DNA of 63,763 nucleotides from Acidobacteriota bacterium (GCA_026393985.1 JAPKZB010000090.1:1-63763); one strand, 5' to 3'. Shown: positions 44,001-52,338, counted from the stretch's first letter. The notes: generated by a model from the letters alone, not told the origin. Numbers and translations are program-made.

Positions 44001-44451
44001 CTCCGGCACCGATGCGCCCTCCCGCGGCACCCAGCGTCCGGACCGCCTCGGCAACGGCGCCGCCGCCAGCCCGGACCGCAACGTCTGGCTCGACCGCAGC
44101 GCCTTCCTCTGCCCCGGCCGCACCCCCGGCGCGCTGCAGTTCAACTGCGCCGTCGGCGTTGTCCCGGGCCGCGACCCCAACCCCATCGGCCGCTTCGGCA
44201 ACTCGGGCGTCGGCATCCTCACCGGGCCCGGCACCTTCGGCTGGAACATGGGCATGGCCAAGACGTTCAACCTCGTCGAACGCCTCACGATGCGTCTGGA
44301 AGGCTCGTTTACCAACGTGCCCAACGCGACCAACCTCGGCGACCCCGAACTCAACATCGCCAACAACAACTTCGGTCGCATTACCGGCGTCCGCGGCGTC
44401 GACTTCGGCGCGGGCCGCACCGGTCAGGTCGGCCTCCGGCTGCAGTTCTAG
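41047..44451 (+). CDS. TonB-dependent receptor with N-terminal carboxypeptidase-regulatory-like domain (Oar-like)
   Basis: 1134 residues. Signal peptide MLYSRIPASLALALCSVAGIYAQ. Residues about 25-105 are a CarboxypepD_reg-like beta-sandwich (VVVGTVKDPSGAVLANAAVQLTNTGENTTRDGQT, PGVYAVKISAPGFRAF). The plug follows (about 115-240: VNLPGN-type loop, VDGISITAATGNSP, EIRVQGVGNNAEFGQPGDVTAISKGGTNNLHGAAFWYHQN), then an outer-membrane barrel ending in QVGLRLQF, with a terminal Phe as expected. This family dominates the outer membranes of Acidobacteriota and probably imports glycans or peptides using TonB energy. No clear Shine-Dalgarno. Confidence 0.92.
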   Translation: MLYSRIPASLALALCSVAGIYAQSTLGVVVGTVKDPSGAVLANAAVQLTNTGENTTRDGQTTAEGSFEFQNVKPGVYAVKISAPGFRAFAASDIRLAARQTVRVDAAMQVGELTQQVEVTSSAGVIATDSPVIASALTTEKVLNLPGNVRGVSTSPYALIATLPGVQADNGGGYSIQGGLPAQSESSVDGISITAATGNSPQRNLFPSVESIAEIRVQGVGNNAEFGQPGDVTAISKGGTNNLHGAAFWYHQNKALDARSFGQAALPAKISNVFGFTLGGPVVLPKLYNGKNRTFFFFTLESLRLPRQATIQNTVPTAAMKTGNFTGETVTVRDPLTNQPFPGNTIPAARISSIARAILALYPDPNQGNPNRVSNANYINNLDATTRSNQFDVRLDHQFTEKHLVFGRFTQKENPSQAVNRLLLPNDSTYNDHRQAVVSYTWSITPTLLNEFRGGISFAKSGAVFNFDGRAFTNGLNLQDIQKDIFFNALPNFDIQQFTGFSKGRPGRGVSWNTQYIDNLTWIKGKHTLKFGFAIRQLRAESNLGFTTGDNYGNFAFSGNFTGNSFGDFLLAAPFQTSVSVVQTDNDGRGTHYQAYVQDTFRATSRLTLDFGLRYEFQPGYSDAGFNIANFDRTVPVTGRVVTMTDPKAIQLVAPATLLSVNACPGAAIGGVPCTPFVTAKQAGLPEALRKNYNTQFLPRLGFAYRIGDKTTVRGSYGIYNMALLGSIFFSLTGTVQSDVRQFSNVGSNGQPLFFLPQTRPGGSASGVRGGNLGTFQFRTANQIDFRPPYMMQWGLSVDRQVTNSMGLRVSYIANKSTNLPWAPDLNQAQPSTSFFTQRPLTDRPFPNWGLIYSRDAGANSIYQAAQVELNRRFSAGLTFTAAYTFAKHLGDNAGPNPNSFAGETGGGRVTNSLDRRADRGDVYATRRHRTINTLVYELPFGKGRRWMANANGAVDAILGGWQISSILSLQSGPFLTPTFNGGDPSGTDAPSRGTQRPDRLGNGAAASPDRNVWLDRSAFLCPGRTPGALQFNCAVGVVPGRDPNPIGRFGNSGVGILTGPGTFGWNMGMAKTFNLVERLTMRLEGSFTNVPNATNLGDPELNIANNNFGRITGVRGVDFGAGRTGQVGLRLQF

Positions 44452-44487
44452 CGTCGCGCCGTCATTTTGCGAAACGAACCCAACGAG

Positions 44488-44512
44488 CAAGCCCGGCCCC
44501 GCGCCGGGCTTG
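44488..44512 (+). terminator. Strong hairpin between the two TonB receptor genes
   Basis: CAAGCCCGGC and GCCGGGCTTG make a perfect 10-bp stem around the 5-base loop CCCGC, followed on the plus strand by TTCCTTTC. It lies 37 bases after the first receptor's stop and 15 bases from the end of the convergent second receptor gene. Best read as the terminator of the plus-strand gene, possibly bidirectional. Confidence 0.7.
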
Positions 44513-44526
44513 TTCCTTTCGGGAGC

Positions 44527-47500
44527 TCAGAAACTCAGCTTCAGCGCCAACTGCCCCAGCCGCGACGGCCCGGCCTCCAGGATCCGCCCGAAGTTCGCCG
44601 AATTCAAATCACTCACCGGCACGGCTAAGTTGGCGTGGTTGGCCACGTTGAACACCTCGGCGCGGAGCTGCAGCCGCAGCCGCTCGGTCCACGCGAACGT
44701 CTTCAGCAGCGAAAGATCGAGATTGCCGAGGCCCGGCCCCCGCGCAATGTTGCGCCCGGCGTTGCCAAAACGGCCCGCCTCGGTCACCGGGTTCAGCCGC
44801 CGGAAGGCGCTCCGCGGCAGCCACTGCTCCACCGTCCGCGGCCCCTGGTTCGGGTCGGCAACCAGATCCGGCCGGCCGCCGCTGTAGCCCGAGATCGGCG
44901 GATGCGACGCCTGCGCGGCCACGTTCGTTGAGTCGAACACCGTGAACGGCGTCCCGGAGTGCGCCGAGAAAATCCCATTCAACTGCCAGCCCTTTTTGAT
45001 CTCCCAACTGCCGCTCAGAACCACCCGATGGCGGGCGTCGAACAGCGACGGTCCCCGCTCGGCCCGCAGATTGAAAGGATCCTGCGCAATGTCGTTCTCC
45101 CCGGCCAGCGGCCGCGCCGCCGCCCCGCCCAGGTTCATCGCCGACAGGCAGTCGAGCGTTTTTGAAAACCAGTAGGAGGCGTTGAACCCGAGCCCTTTAT
45201 CGAACCGCCGGCTCAGGCTGAACTGCCCTGCGTGATAGGAGGAGTTGGTGATGTAACTCAACATCGCCACGTGGGTGAAGTTCGGCGCGTACAGCCGCCG
45301 GCTGTCGGCGTTCTGGGCCGTGGCCCCGGGGCCGAAAACCGCCGGGTTGGCTTCGATGTTGCGCGGTAGGCGCGTCCCTTTCGTGCCCAGATAGCGGGCC
45401 TCGGCCACATAGCCGCCCCCCAGCGCGCGCTGCAGCGTCAGGTTCCAGTTCTGCGCGTAGGGCGGCCGGGCGTTGCGGTCCATCACCACCAGCGTGAGCG
45501 GCAGCGGAAACGTGCCCGGCGCCGGACGGCTCACCGTCCCGTACGGGTTCGTGAAGTTCACGGCCGGCCCGCTGAACTGGATCAGCTGCGTCCACGGCAG
45601 CGAACTCACCGGCACCTGCGAGGCTACCCCCGACCCGTTGGCGAACGGATCGAAGAAGATGCCATAGCCCGCCCGCACGCTCATTACTCCGCGCCCGTCC
45701 GGATTCCACGCCACCCCGAACCGCGGCATCAGCCCCTTCCGGAACACCGGCGCCACCCCGGCCGCCACCCCCGCATCGCCCGGGAACAGCAGCCCGCGCG
45801 GCGCCTCCGGCCGCACCGTCGATTGCAGGCCCGGCACAAAGGCGTTCAGGCGGTTCCGCACTTCCGTGAGCGGCGTGTTCACCTCCCACCGCAGCCCGTA
45901 GTTCAGCGTCACCGTCCGCCCCACGCGCCACTCGTCCTGCCCGTACACCGACGTCTCCCAACCCCGCATCCCGCGCGACAAGTCGCCCAAGCCCTGATAG
46001 AACACCGCCGGCCGCCCCAGCAGCAGATTGGCAAACCCATCGCCAAAAGGCGGCGTTGGCGCGAACACAAAAAACGCGTTGGGCGCGATGGCCTGGAACA
46101 TGTTCAGATACAGGCGCCGCACCTCCGCGCCCGCCTTCCAGGCATGGCGCCCCCGCGCGAGGCTCAACGAATCGGCCGCCTCCCAGCTCGTCTGCGCCGA
46201 CGTGCGCGGGCCCGTAATCGAGCCGCCCACCGGCGAATAGCCGCTGACGTTGAAAAACGGCGCGCTCTGCCCGAGCTGCGAAGCCGAGTCGTAGTTAAAA
46301 CCCAGCTCCCGCGGCGAAATCCGGTTCAGCCGCTGATCGAACAGAAACACATGGCGGAAGAAGGCCGCCCGCGCCACGTTCACCGCGTGCGGCGACAACA
46401 CCTGCGTCCCGCTTACGGCCAGCGAGTTGGTCCGCAGGTCGTCCCGCACGGGAAACCCCGGCAGGTCCGACCCGCGAATGGAGATCGGGTTCCGGTTGTA
46501 TCCGTCCGCCAGCGCGTAGCGCACATTGAACTGCGCCCGCTCGCTCATCAGATAGTCCACGCGACCACCCGCCTGGTTCGATTCGTTCTCGGTCACCACG
46601 GTCCCGGTGTACACGGAGGGAGTCGTGTTCCCGAGCGGGTAGAGTTCGGCCACGCGCCGCCCCACGGCGCTGATCTGCGACGGCGGAATCTGCCCGGCGG
46701 CAAACACCCCCGCGCGCTGCGCCGGCGTCGGTACGTTGGCCGAGCGCGTAATCCCCTGCCGGTTGCGGAAGCCTTCGGCGTAGGCGAAATAGAACAGCTT
46801 GTTCGCCCGCAATGGCCCGCCCAGCGTGCCGCCGAACTGGTTCTGCTTGAGCGGCTCCACCTCGCGCGAAAAAAAGTTCCGCGCGTCAAACACGTCATTC
46901 CGGAAGAAATGGTACAGGCCTCCGTGCAGCTGATTCGTTCCCGACCGGGTCACCACCGAGGTGTTCGAACCGGCCGTGCCGCCGTACTCGGGCGGCGCCG
47001 TGTGGGTCAGAATGCGAAACTCGCTGATCGAATCGACGGGCGGCCGCAGCTCGAAGCCGCCGTCCATCCGGTTGACGTTCTTGGCCCCGTCGAGCAGGAA
47101 GTTGTTCGACTCCGGCCGCTGCCCGTTCACCGAGTACGCCTGCCCGGCGCGCAGCGAGCCGCCCGCCGTGGCGATGCCGTTGGTCAGGTCGGCCACGCCC
47201 GCCTGCAGCAGCCCCAACTGCGTGAAGTTCCGGCCGTTCAGCGGCAGGTCGAGAATCTCCCGGGTCGTCACCGTTTTGCCGAGCGCGTTGCTCGCCGTGT
47301 CGACCAGCGCTGCTTCAGCGGAAACGCTTACCGACTCCTTCACCCCGGCCACCTCCAGCCGGACGTCCAGCCTTCGCACCTGGCTCACCTCGAGCGTGAG
47401 CGGTTGGCTCGCGAACCGCGCAAACCCCGGTGCCTCCACCGCCACGGCATAGCGGCCCACCGGCAGCATCGCAAAGTGATAGCGTCCCGCCTCCACCGGT

Positions 47501-47655
47501 GCGGTCTTTACCAACCCGTTGTCCAGATTGGTCACCGTCGCCCTCCCCGCCGGCACCGCGCCGCCCGACCCATCTCTGACACTGCCTTCCACCGTGGCCA
47601 CCGGCTCCTGCGCTACCGCCGCCAGACCCGCCGCCAATACAAGAACCAAACGCAT
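44527..47655 (-). CDS. TonB-dependent receptor with N-terminal carboxypeptidase-regulatory-like domain
   Basis: 1042 residues from the ATG at 47655. Short signal peptide MRLVLVLAAGLAAVAQ, regulatory-like domain (about 18-95: ATVEGSVRDGSGGAVPAGRATVTNLDNG, VGRYAVAVEAPGFARFA), plug (about 115-240: LDLPLNGRNFTQLGLLQAG, VNGQRPESNNFLLDGA, SEFRILTHTAPPEYGGTAGSNTSVVTRSGTNQLHGGLYHFFRN) and a barrel ending in GQLALKLSF. It has the Solibacter-type LPLNGRNF motif that the first receptor lacks. It is 49 bases downstream of the CRTAC1 gene in the same orientation, so it may be controlled by the two-component system above it. Confidence 0.92.
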   Translation of the reverse strand: MRLVLVLAAGLAAVAQEPVATVEGSVRDGSGGAVPAGRATVTNLDNGLVKTAPVEAGRYHFAMLPVGRYAVAVEAPGFARFASQPLTLEVSQVRRLDVRLEVAGVKESVSVSAEAALVDTASNALGKTVTTREILDLPLNGRNFTQLGLLQAGVADLTNGIATAGGSLRAGQAYSVNGQRPESNNFLLDGAKNVNRMDGGFELRPPVDSISEFRILTHTAPPEYGGTAGSNTSVVTRSGTNQLHGGLYHFFRNDVFDARNFFSREVEPLKQNQFGGTLGGPLRANKLFYFAYAEGFRNRQGITRSANVPTPAQRAGVFAAGQIPPSQISAVGRRVAELYPLGNTTPSVYTGTVVTENESNQAGGRVDYLMSERAQFNVRYALADGYNRNPISIRGSDLPGFPVRDDLRTNSLAVSGTQVLSPHAVNVARAAFFRHVFLFDQRLNRISPRELGFNYDSASQLGQSAPFFNVSGYSPVGGSITGPRTSAQTSWEAADSLSLARGRHAWKAGAEVRRLYLNMFQAIAPNAFFVFAPTPPFGDGFANLLLGRPAVFYQGLGDLSRGMRGWETSVYGQDEWRVGRTVTLNYGLRWEVNTPLTEVRNRLNAFVPGLQSTVRPEAPRGLLFPGDAGVAAGVAPVFRKGLMPRFGVAWNPDGRGVMSVRAGYGIFFDPFANGSGVASQVPVSSLPWTQLIQFSGPAVNFTNPYGTVSRPAPGTFPLPLTLVVMDRNARPPYAQNWNLTLQRALGGGYVAEARYLGTKGTRLPRNIEANPAVFGPGATAQNADSRRLYAPNFTHVAMLSYITNSSYHAGQFSLSRRFDKGLGFNASYWFSKTLDCLSAMNLGGAAARPLAGENDIAQDPFNLRAERGPSLFDARHRVVLSGSWEIKKGWQLNGIFSAHSGTPFTVFDSTNVAAQASHPPISGYSGGRPDLVADPNQGPRTVEQWLPRSAFRRLNPVTEAGRFGNAGRNIARGPGLGNLDLSLLKTFAWTERLRLQLRAEVFNVANHANLAVPVSDLNSANFGRILEAGPSRLGQLALKLSF

Positions 47656-47704
47656 CTTCAGAAGGTACCCGCCGGCCCCCGCGCCGCGCAGTAATCGGAT
47701 TGAA

Positions 47705-49348
47705 CTACCGGTAGGGCAGCGCCCGCGGGGCCTGTCCTTCGATGCAATGGTAGGTCGCCCCCGTCGCCAGGCCCGGAAACTCATCCACCCTGCCGTTCGG
47801 CCAACGCAACACGACCCGCTTCACCATCTTCTGCAACCCCACCCCGAACGTCGCCGCCCGCATCGACGAAGACAGATAGCTCGACCCGCTCCGGATCCGC
47901 CGCATCTGCCATCCCGCGGCGTCCTCCACCTCCACCACCGCGCCAATCGCATCCCGGTTCGACGCCCGTCCCTCCAACTGAAAGCGGATCGACCGGTGCC
48001 CGTTCCCCACATCGTTCCGGTACAGATACGCCGGCCCGCCGTTGGTCGTCAGCAGCACGTCCAGATCGCCGTCCCGGTCGAAGTCCCCGAGCGCCAAGCC
48101 CCGGCCCACCTTCGGCGCGCGGAAGCCGCTGCCCACCTCGGTGCTGATGTCCCGGAAGCGGCCCTGCCCGTTGTTCAAAAACAGATGCGGCGGCTGCGCG
48201 TAGGCTGGCCCCCGCGCCAGGTTACGCACCGAATCGTCAATGTGCCCGTTCACCGCCAGCAGGTCCAGGTGGCCATCGAGATCGGCGTCAAAGAACAGGC
48301 ATCCGAAGCCCAGCGTCTTGCGCGAGGCCGCCCCGACGCCCGTCTCCTCGGCCCGGTCGAGGTAGCCCCCGCCGGTCCACTCGTACAGGCCGATCATCTC
48401 GTTGTCGAAGTTCGTCACGGCCAGGCCTTCCCGGCCCGTCCGGCGGAAGTCTCCCGCGTCCACGCCCATGCCGGCCCGCGCCCGGCCGTCTTCGGCGAAG
48501 GCCACGCCCGCGCGCACGGCCATCTCGCGAAACGTCCCGTCCCGGTTGTTGCGGTAGAGCTTGTTCGGCTGCGTATCGTTGGCGACGAACAGGTCCGGCC
48601 AGCCGTCCTGATCGAAGTCAAGCATCGCCACCCCGAGCGACTTCGAAGAGGCGTCGAACAGCCCGCTCTTGGCGGTCACGTCCTCGAAGGTGCCGTTGCC
48701 GCAGTTGCGGAACAGCCAGCAGGTCGTCCCCCGGTAGGCCTCCGGGGTGCAGTAGGACTTCGTCCTGCCGTCCAGGCTGCAGAAGACATCGGCCTCCGGG
48801 GACCAGCGCACGTAGTTGCATACGAACAGGTCCAGGTGCCCGTCGCGGTCGTAGTCAAACCAGACGGCCGAGGTGGAAAAGCCCGTCCGGTTGCCCAGAC
48901 CCGCCGCCGCCGTCACGTCGACGAAGCTGCCGCGGCCCGTGTTGCGCAGCAGCCGGTTCTGCCCCACGCCGGTCAGGTACAAGTCCGGAAAGCCGTCGTT
49001 GTTGAAGTCGGCCACGGCCACGCCCAGCCCGTAGAAGGAGAAGTCGAGACCCGCCGCCCGCGTCACGTCGCTGAACGTCCCGTTCCGGTTGTTCCGGTAG
49101 AGCTGCAGCCCGGCCTTCCGGCGCGGATGCCCCGGCCAGTCCTGCCCGTTTACCAGCAGCACGTCCAGCCAGCCGTCGTTGTCGTAGTCGAGAAAGGCGC
49201 AGCCCGGTCCCAGCGTTTCGGGCAGGTAGCGGGCGCCGAATGCGCCGGTGTGGTGCGAGAAGTCGATCCCGGCGGCCCGCGTCACGTCCTCGAGTTGCAG
49301 CCGCGGCTCCGGGGCCGCCAGGGCCAGCAGCAGCTCGCGCCGCGTCAT
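47705..49348 (-). CDS. CRTAC1/ASPIC-UnbV FG-GAP repeat protein
   Basis: 547 residues. N-terminus MTRRELLLALAAPEPRLQLEDVTRAAGIDFSHH is the CRTAC1 entry motif. Calcium-loop repeats follow: DYDNDGWLDVLLVNG, DFNNDGFPDLYLTGVG, DYDRDGHLDLFVCNY, DFDQDGWPDLFVAND, DADLDGHLDLLAVNG and DFDRDGDLDVLLTTN. The C-terminal ASPIC/UnbV domain is RDAIGAVVEVEDAAGWQMRRIRSGSSYLSSSM, then RWPNGRVDEF. Predicted extracytoplasmic adhesion or glycan-binding propeller. Its start overlaps the response-regulator stop by 4 bases, so it is part of the same operon. Confidence 0.9.
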   Translation of the reverse strand: MTRRELLLALAAPEPRLQLEDVTRAAGIDFSHHTGAFGARYLPETLGPGCAFLDYDNDGWLDVLLVNGQDWPGHPRRKAGLQLYRNNRNGTFSDVTRAAGLDFSFYGLGVAVADFNNDGFPDLYLTGVGQNRLLRNTGRGSFVDVTAAAGLGNRTGFSTSAVWFDYDRDGHLDLFVCNYVRWSPEADVFCSLDGRTKSYCTPEAYRGTTCWLFRNCGNGTFEDVTAKSGLFDASSKSLGVAMLDFDQDGWPDLFVANDTQPNKLYRNNRDGTFREMAVRAGVAFAEDGRARAGMGVDAGDFRRTGREGLAVTNFDNEMIGLYEWTGGGYLDRAEETGVGAASRKTLGFGCLFFDADLDGHLDLLAVNGHIDDSVRNLARGPAYAQPPHLFLNNGQGRFRDISTEVGSGFRAPKVGRGLALGDFDRDGDLDVLLTTNGGPAYLYRNDVGNGHRSIRFQLEGRASNRDAIGAVVEVEDAAGWQMRRIRSGSSYLSSSMRAATFGVGLQKMVKRVVLRWPNGRVDEFPGLATGATYHCIEGQAPRALPYR

Positions 49349-49965
49349 GGCGGCGTCACCAGCCCGTGCCGGATGGCGTGCATCACCAGGTCGGCCGCGT
49401 TGTGCACCTCGAGCGCGTCCATGATGTTGGCCCGGTGCACGGCGATCGTGTTCGCGCTCAGCCCCAGCAGCGTCGCGATCTCCTTATTCGCCCGCCCGGC
49501 GGCGATGTGCTGCAGCACCTCCATCTCGCGGGTGCTCAGCCGCCGCTTCCCTGCCGGAGCCGCCGCCTGCTGCAACCGCGGGTCAATCACCGTCTGCCCG
49601 GCCGCCACCTGTTTGACGGCATCCACGAGCTCCAGGTCGAAGGCGTTCTTGAGCAGATAGCCCGCCACGCCCGCCTCGCGGCACAGCGCCACGTAGCTGG
49701 CCTCGGCGTGCATGCTGAGCATCAGGATCTTCAGCGCCGGTTGCGCCGCCAGCAGCTTCCGCGCCGTCAGAGCGCCGTTCTGCCCGGGCAGCGCGTAGTC
49801 GAGCACCACCACGTCCGGCTGCAGGCGCCGGGTTACCTCTTCGGCCTCCAGGCCGTCGCTTGCCTCGCCGGCGACCTCAATCTCGCTATCGTCTTCGAGC
49901 AGCCGGCGGAACCCCCGCCGCACCAGCGCATGGTCGTCTACCAACACCACCCGGATCTTAGCCAC
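49345..49965 (-). CDS. Response regulator, NarL/LuxR type
   Basis: 206 residues, GTG start. Receiver domain with phosphoacceptor Asp56 (DVVVLDYALPGQNG), acidic pair DD10-11 and Lys in GYLLKNAF. C-terminal GerE helix-turn-helix (about 142-200): LSTREMEVLQHIAAGRANKEIATLLGLSANTIAVHRANIMDALEV. It overlaps the histidine kinase gene by 8 bases. It probably activates transcription of this or a nearby operon when phosphorylated. Confidence 0.95.
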   Translation of the reverse strand: MAKIRVVLVDDHALVRRGFRRLLEDDSEIEVAGEASDGLEAEEVTRRLQPDVVVLDYALPGQNGALTARKLLAAQPALKILMLSMHAEASYVALCREAGVAGYLLKNAFDLELVDAVKQVAAGQTVIDPRLQQAAAPAGKRRLSTREMEVLQHIAAGRANKEIATLLGLSANTIAVHRANIMDALEVHNAADLVMHAIRHGLVTPP

Positions 49966-51253
49966 GCGGAACCTCCAAAGTTATCCTAGTGCCGCCGGTG
50001 CTTTCGATGCGCAGCGTCCCGCCGAGAATCGCGGCCCGCTCCCGCATTCCCGCCAAGCCCACCCCCGGCGCCTTCCCTGCCATCGCCTCCGGCGCAAACC
50101 CCGGCCCGGCATCGGCCACCCGCAGCCGCAGCGGGTTGTCCTGCAGCTCCACGGTCACCTCATTCACCCCCGCGTGCCGCGCCGCGTTGTTCAACGCCTC
50201 CTGCAAAATCCGGAAGACGTGAATCGCCCGTCCCGGTTCGAGAACCGGCGCCGCCGCCGGCCCGCGGTAGCGCACCGCAATGCCCGTCTGCCGCTCGAAC
50301 ACCGGCAGATACCACTCTACCGCCGCCCCCAGTCCCTGCTCTTCGAGAATCACCGGCTGCAGCGCCTGCGACAGGCCCCGCACCTTTTCAAGCGTCTCCT
50401 GCACAATCTCCTTGGTCTCCCGCAGTTGTTCGGTGAACGCCGCCGGCGCCGACCGCCCCGCCCGCGACAGCATGGATCCCACGGCCGTCAGAATCTGCCC
50501 GAACTCGTCATGCAGATCCCGCGACACCGCGCGCAGCGTGCTCTCCTGCGCCGCAATCAACTGCTGCGCCAGATCCCGCCGCTGGTTCGATAAACTCGCC
50601 AGCCGCTCAAACAGAATCCGGTTCGAACGGATCATCGCAAGGCTCACCGACGCCGCCAGCAGCAGCGAAATACCCAGAAAAACGTAGGCATTCCGCTCGA
50701 TCTCGCCGTAGATGCCCGCAATCTGCTCCCCGGCGCGCTGCTCTTCGGCGTTGTTCTGCACCAGCAGCCGCGCGGTCAACGACGTAAGCGCTTGCAACTG
50801 CGGCTCCAGCGTCCCGCGGATAAACGCCGTCACCGCGGCCGGCGGCTGCTCCCGCGCCATACTCTTCATCCGGTCGACCGCCGTCCATAGCTGCCGGAAC
50901 GAACTGTCCAGATACGCCGCCTGCTGCGGGTCGCGGCGGCCGGCGGCCAGCCCCGCTTCGACGCGCATCGCATCGTCGAGGTTCTCGCGGATCCTCCCCA
51001 ACTGCGCCCCCCAGGCCGAAAGCGGATACTCGCCCGTCTGGTCCTGCATATCGCGCAGCGCCAGCGCCAGCGCGTTCAGGTCGCCCTGAATACGGATCAA
51101 CTGCAGCGCGGCCTTGCGGTTCTGGTCGACGATGCCGGTCTGTACTTCGCGCATCCGCCGCACGGAGTTCAGCGTGTAGCCGGCGTAGGCCAGGATGATC
51201 ACCAGCGTCACCACCACCCCGGCCGCCAGCCGCCCGCTCGGGGACCTCACCAC
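49958..51253 (-). CDS. Sensor histidine kinase (NarX/HisKA_3 type)
   Basis: 431 residues from a GTG at 51253 that has GAGGG about 6 bases upstream; an ATG at 51319 would add 22 residues and overlap the selenoprotein gene. Two membrane segments (about 11-27 and 189-208) flank a periplasmic four-helix sensor. The dimerisation/phosphoacceptor helix has His248 in VSRDLHDEFGQILTAVGSML. The HATPase domain follows: QEALNNAARHAGVNEVTVEL (N box), VADAGPGF, GVGLAGMRERAAILGG. Partner of the overlapping response regulator. The signal is unknown. Confidence 0.92.
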   Translation of the reverse strand: MVRSPSGRLAAGVVVTLVIILAYAGYTLNSVRRMREVQTGIVDQNRKAALQLIRIQGDLNALALALRDMQDQTGEYPLSAWGAQLGRIRENLDDAMRVEAGLAAGRRDPQQAAYLDSSFRQLWTAVDRMKSMAREQPPAAVTAFIRGTLEPQLQALTSLTARLLVQNNAEEQRAGEQIAGIYGEIERNAYVFLGISLLLAASVSLAMIRSNRILFERLASLSNQRRDLAQQLIAAQESTLRAVSRDLHDEFGQILTAVGSMLSRAGRSAPAAFTEQLRETKEIVQETLEKVRGLSQALQPVILEEQGLGAAVEWYLPVFERQTGIAVRYRGPAAAPVLEPGRAIHVFRILQEALNNAARHAGVNEVTVELQDNPLRLRVADAGPGFAPEAMAGKAPGVGLAGMRERAAILGGTLRIESTGGTRITLEVPRG

Positions 51254-51299
51254 GCCCGGCCCTCTGTCCGCACCGATCCCATGCTCCAAAGTGTACGAC

Positions 51300-51896
51300 T
51301 TAGCGCCTGACGTAGCCATGCGCGGCCGTCCGCTGCCCGCCCGCGCGATGGGCTTCGTCTGAGAGCGCATGCACGCCGGTAGAGTCAATCCACCGGTTGT
51401 AGAAGTTGAACAGCGCGCAAACGGTGATGGCGTAGTAGATCTGCTCATCCGTCCAGCCGGCGGCAGAGAGCGGCGCCATGTCCGCCGCCGTAATCTCCGG
51501 CGACCGGCTGTTGACCTTATCGAGGAACCGGAAGAGCACCTTTTCGGATTCGGTCAGCGCCGACGTTTCAAAATCGGCCATCACCGCCTGCACCGCCTCT
51601 TCGCTGCCGAGCAAGGCTGCCGCGACCGCGGCATGCGACTTCAGTCAAAACGGGCAGTGATTGCGTGCCGAAGTAAAGGCGGCGATCAGCTCGCGCAGTC
51701 CCGGCGTGAGCGGCGCTTCGCCGTGCAGGATCTCGTGCGTGAACTTGGCCAGATGCTCGGTGGCGTGCGGCTTGAAGGCGAAAAGATGCCAGATCTGCGG
51801 GTACTCGCCCCCGCCCTTCGCCATGGCCGCGATGGCTTGGGCGTAGGGCCCCGGCGCCGGATTGGCTTCGACTGCGGGAAGAAACATCGGTTCCAT
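51300..51896 (-). CDS. AhpD/carboxymuconolactone-decarboxylase-family selenoprotein (TGA read as Sec)
   Basis: 198 residues if the in-frame TGA at 51647-51645 is read through as selenocysteine (residue 84). The frame is unchanged on both sides. The context is ARNHCPF-TGA-LKSHAAVAAALLGSEE. AhpD-like peroxidases have a redox CxxC followed by xxxxH at exactly this place, so the enzyme would carry CxxU (Cys81, Sec84) with His88. A hairpin just downstream fits a bacterial SECIS. Upstream part MEPMFLPAVEANPAPGPYAQ, IWHLFAFKPHATEHLAKFTHEILHG; downstream part SEKVLFRFLDKVN, WTDEQIYYAITVCALFNFYNRWIDSTGVHA, both typical of the family. It would reduce peroxides. The alternative, a nonsense-broken gene, is less likely. 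ATG at 51896 preferred over a TTG at 51935. Confidence 0.85.
51618..51633 (-). promoter_or_regulatory. SECIS-like hairpin for selenocysteine insertion
   Basis: On the transcript, UGCCGC-GGUC-GCGGCA forms a perfect 6-bp stem with a 4-base loop. The loop begins 18 bases after the UGA. In E. coli fdhF the essential loop GG lies 19-20 bases after UGA and the loop also contains GGUC. SelB binds this apical G-U element. Position, loop sequence and reading through coding sequence all match the bacterial SECIS rules. Confidence 0.7.
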
Positions 51897-51978
51897 GTTA
51901 GGGGCAGGGTAGTCCCGCCACCGCGCCGCCGGCAATAGTCGAAAGGAACTAGCAGGCTACAATGCCGGTAGGGAATCG

Positions 51979-52338
51979 ATGCCTGTTCGCCCGCTCGAAG
52001 GACACGCCCGCATAGACGCCCGCAGCGTCGCGCTGCATCGCGCGATTGCCGCCAAGCTGCGCGCTGCCCCGGAGCTGCTGGCCATCGCGCACGACAACCT
52101 CCGCCGCTGGTCCGCCACCGCCGGCCGCTCGCAACCCTACCTCGCCGCCTGGGAGCAGCTTCTCGCCCTGCCGCTCGACGATCTGCTCCATCGGCTCGAC
52201 CAGGATACGGAGCAGATGCGCGCGATGCGCCAGACGAGTCCGTTTGCGGGCGTTTTGACCCCAAAGGAGCGGTGGGCTATTTATGACACGTTCGCAACTG
52301 GAGCACCTGATCCGCGCGGCGGGAACGATCGCCGATGA
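51979..52338 (+). CDS. Partner protein of a DUF6036-type nucleotidyltransferase
   Basis: 119 residues. Helical, no signal peptide: GHARIDARSVALHRAIAAKLRAAPELLAIAHDNLRRW, YLAAWEQLLALPLDDLLHRLDQDTEQMRAMRQTSPFAGVLTPKERWAIYDTF. I recall this type as the first gene of two-gene pairs with a small nucleotidyltransferase, a toxin-antitoxin-like arrangement; the exact function is not established. AGGG lies 5 bases before the ATG. Its 3' end overlaps the start of the broken partner by 56 bases, more than the few bases expected, so the tail after ERWAIYDTF may be an extension caused by decay. Confidence 0.65.
   Translation: MPVRPLEGHARIDARSVALHRAIAAKLRAAPELLAIAHDNLRRWSATAGRSQPYLAAWEQLLALPLDDLLHRLDQDTEQMRAMRQTSPFAGVLTPKERWAIYDTFATGAPDPRGGNDRR

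Noticed and set aside
41479-44490. Open frame of about 1000 codons on the minus strand opposite the first TonB receptor
   Set aside because: Val/Ala/Glu/Gly-rich composition typical of an antisense frame in GC-rich DNA; the plus-strand product is a complete receptor.
51645-51935. Two separate short CMD genes, or a frameshifted pseudogene
   Set aside because: Both halves are in the same frame, the stop is TGA at the redox Cys position, and a SECIS-like hairpin follows.
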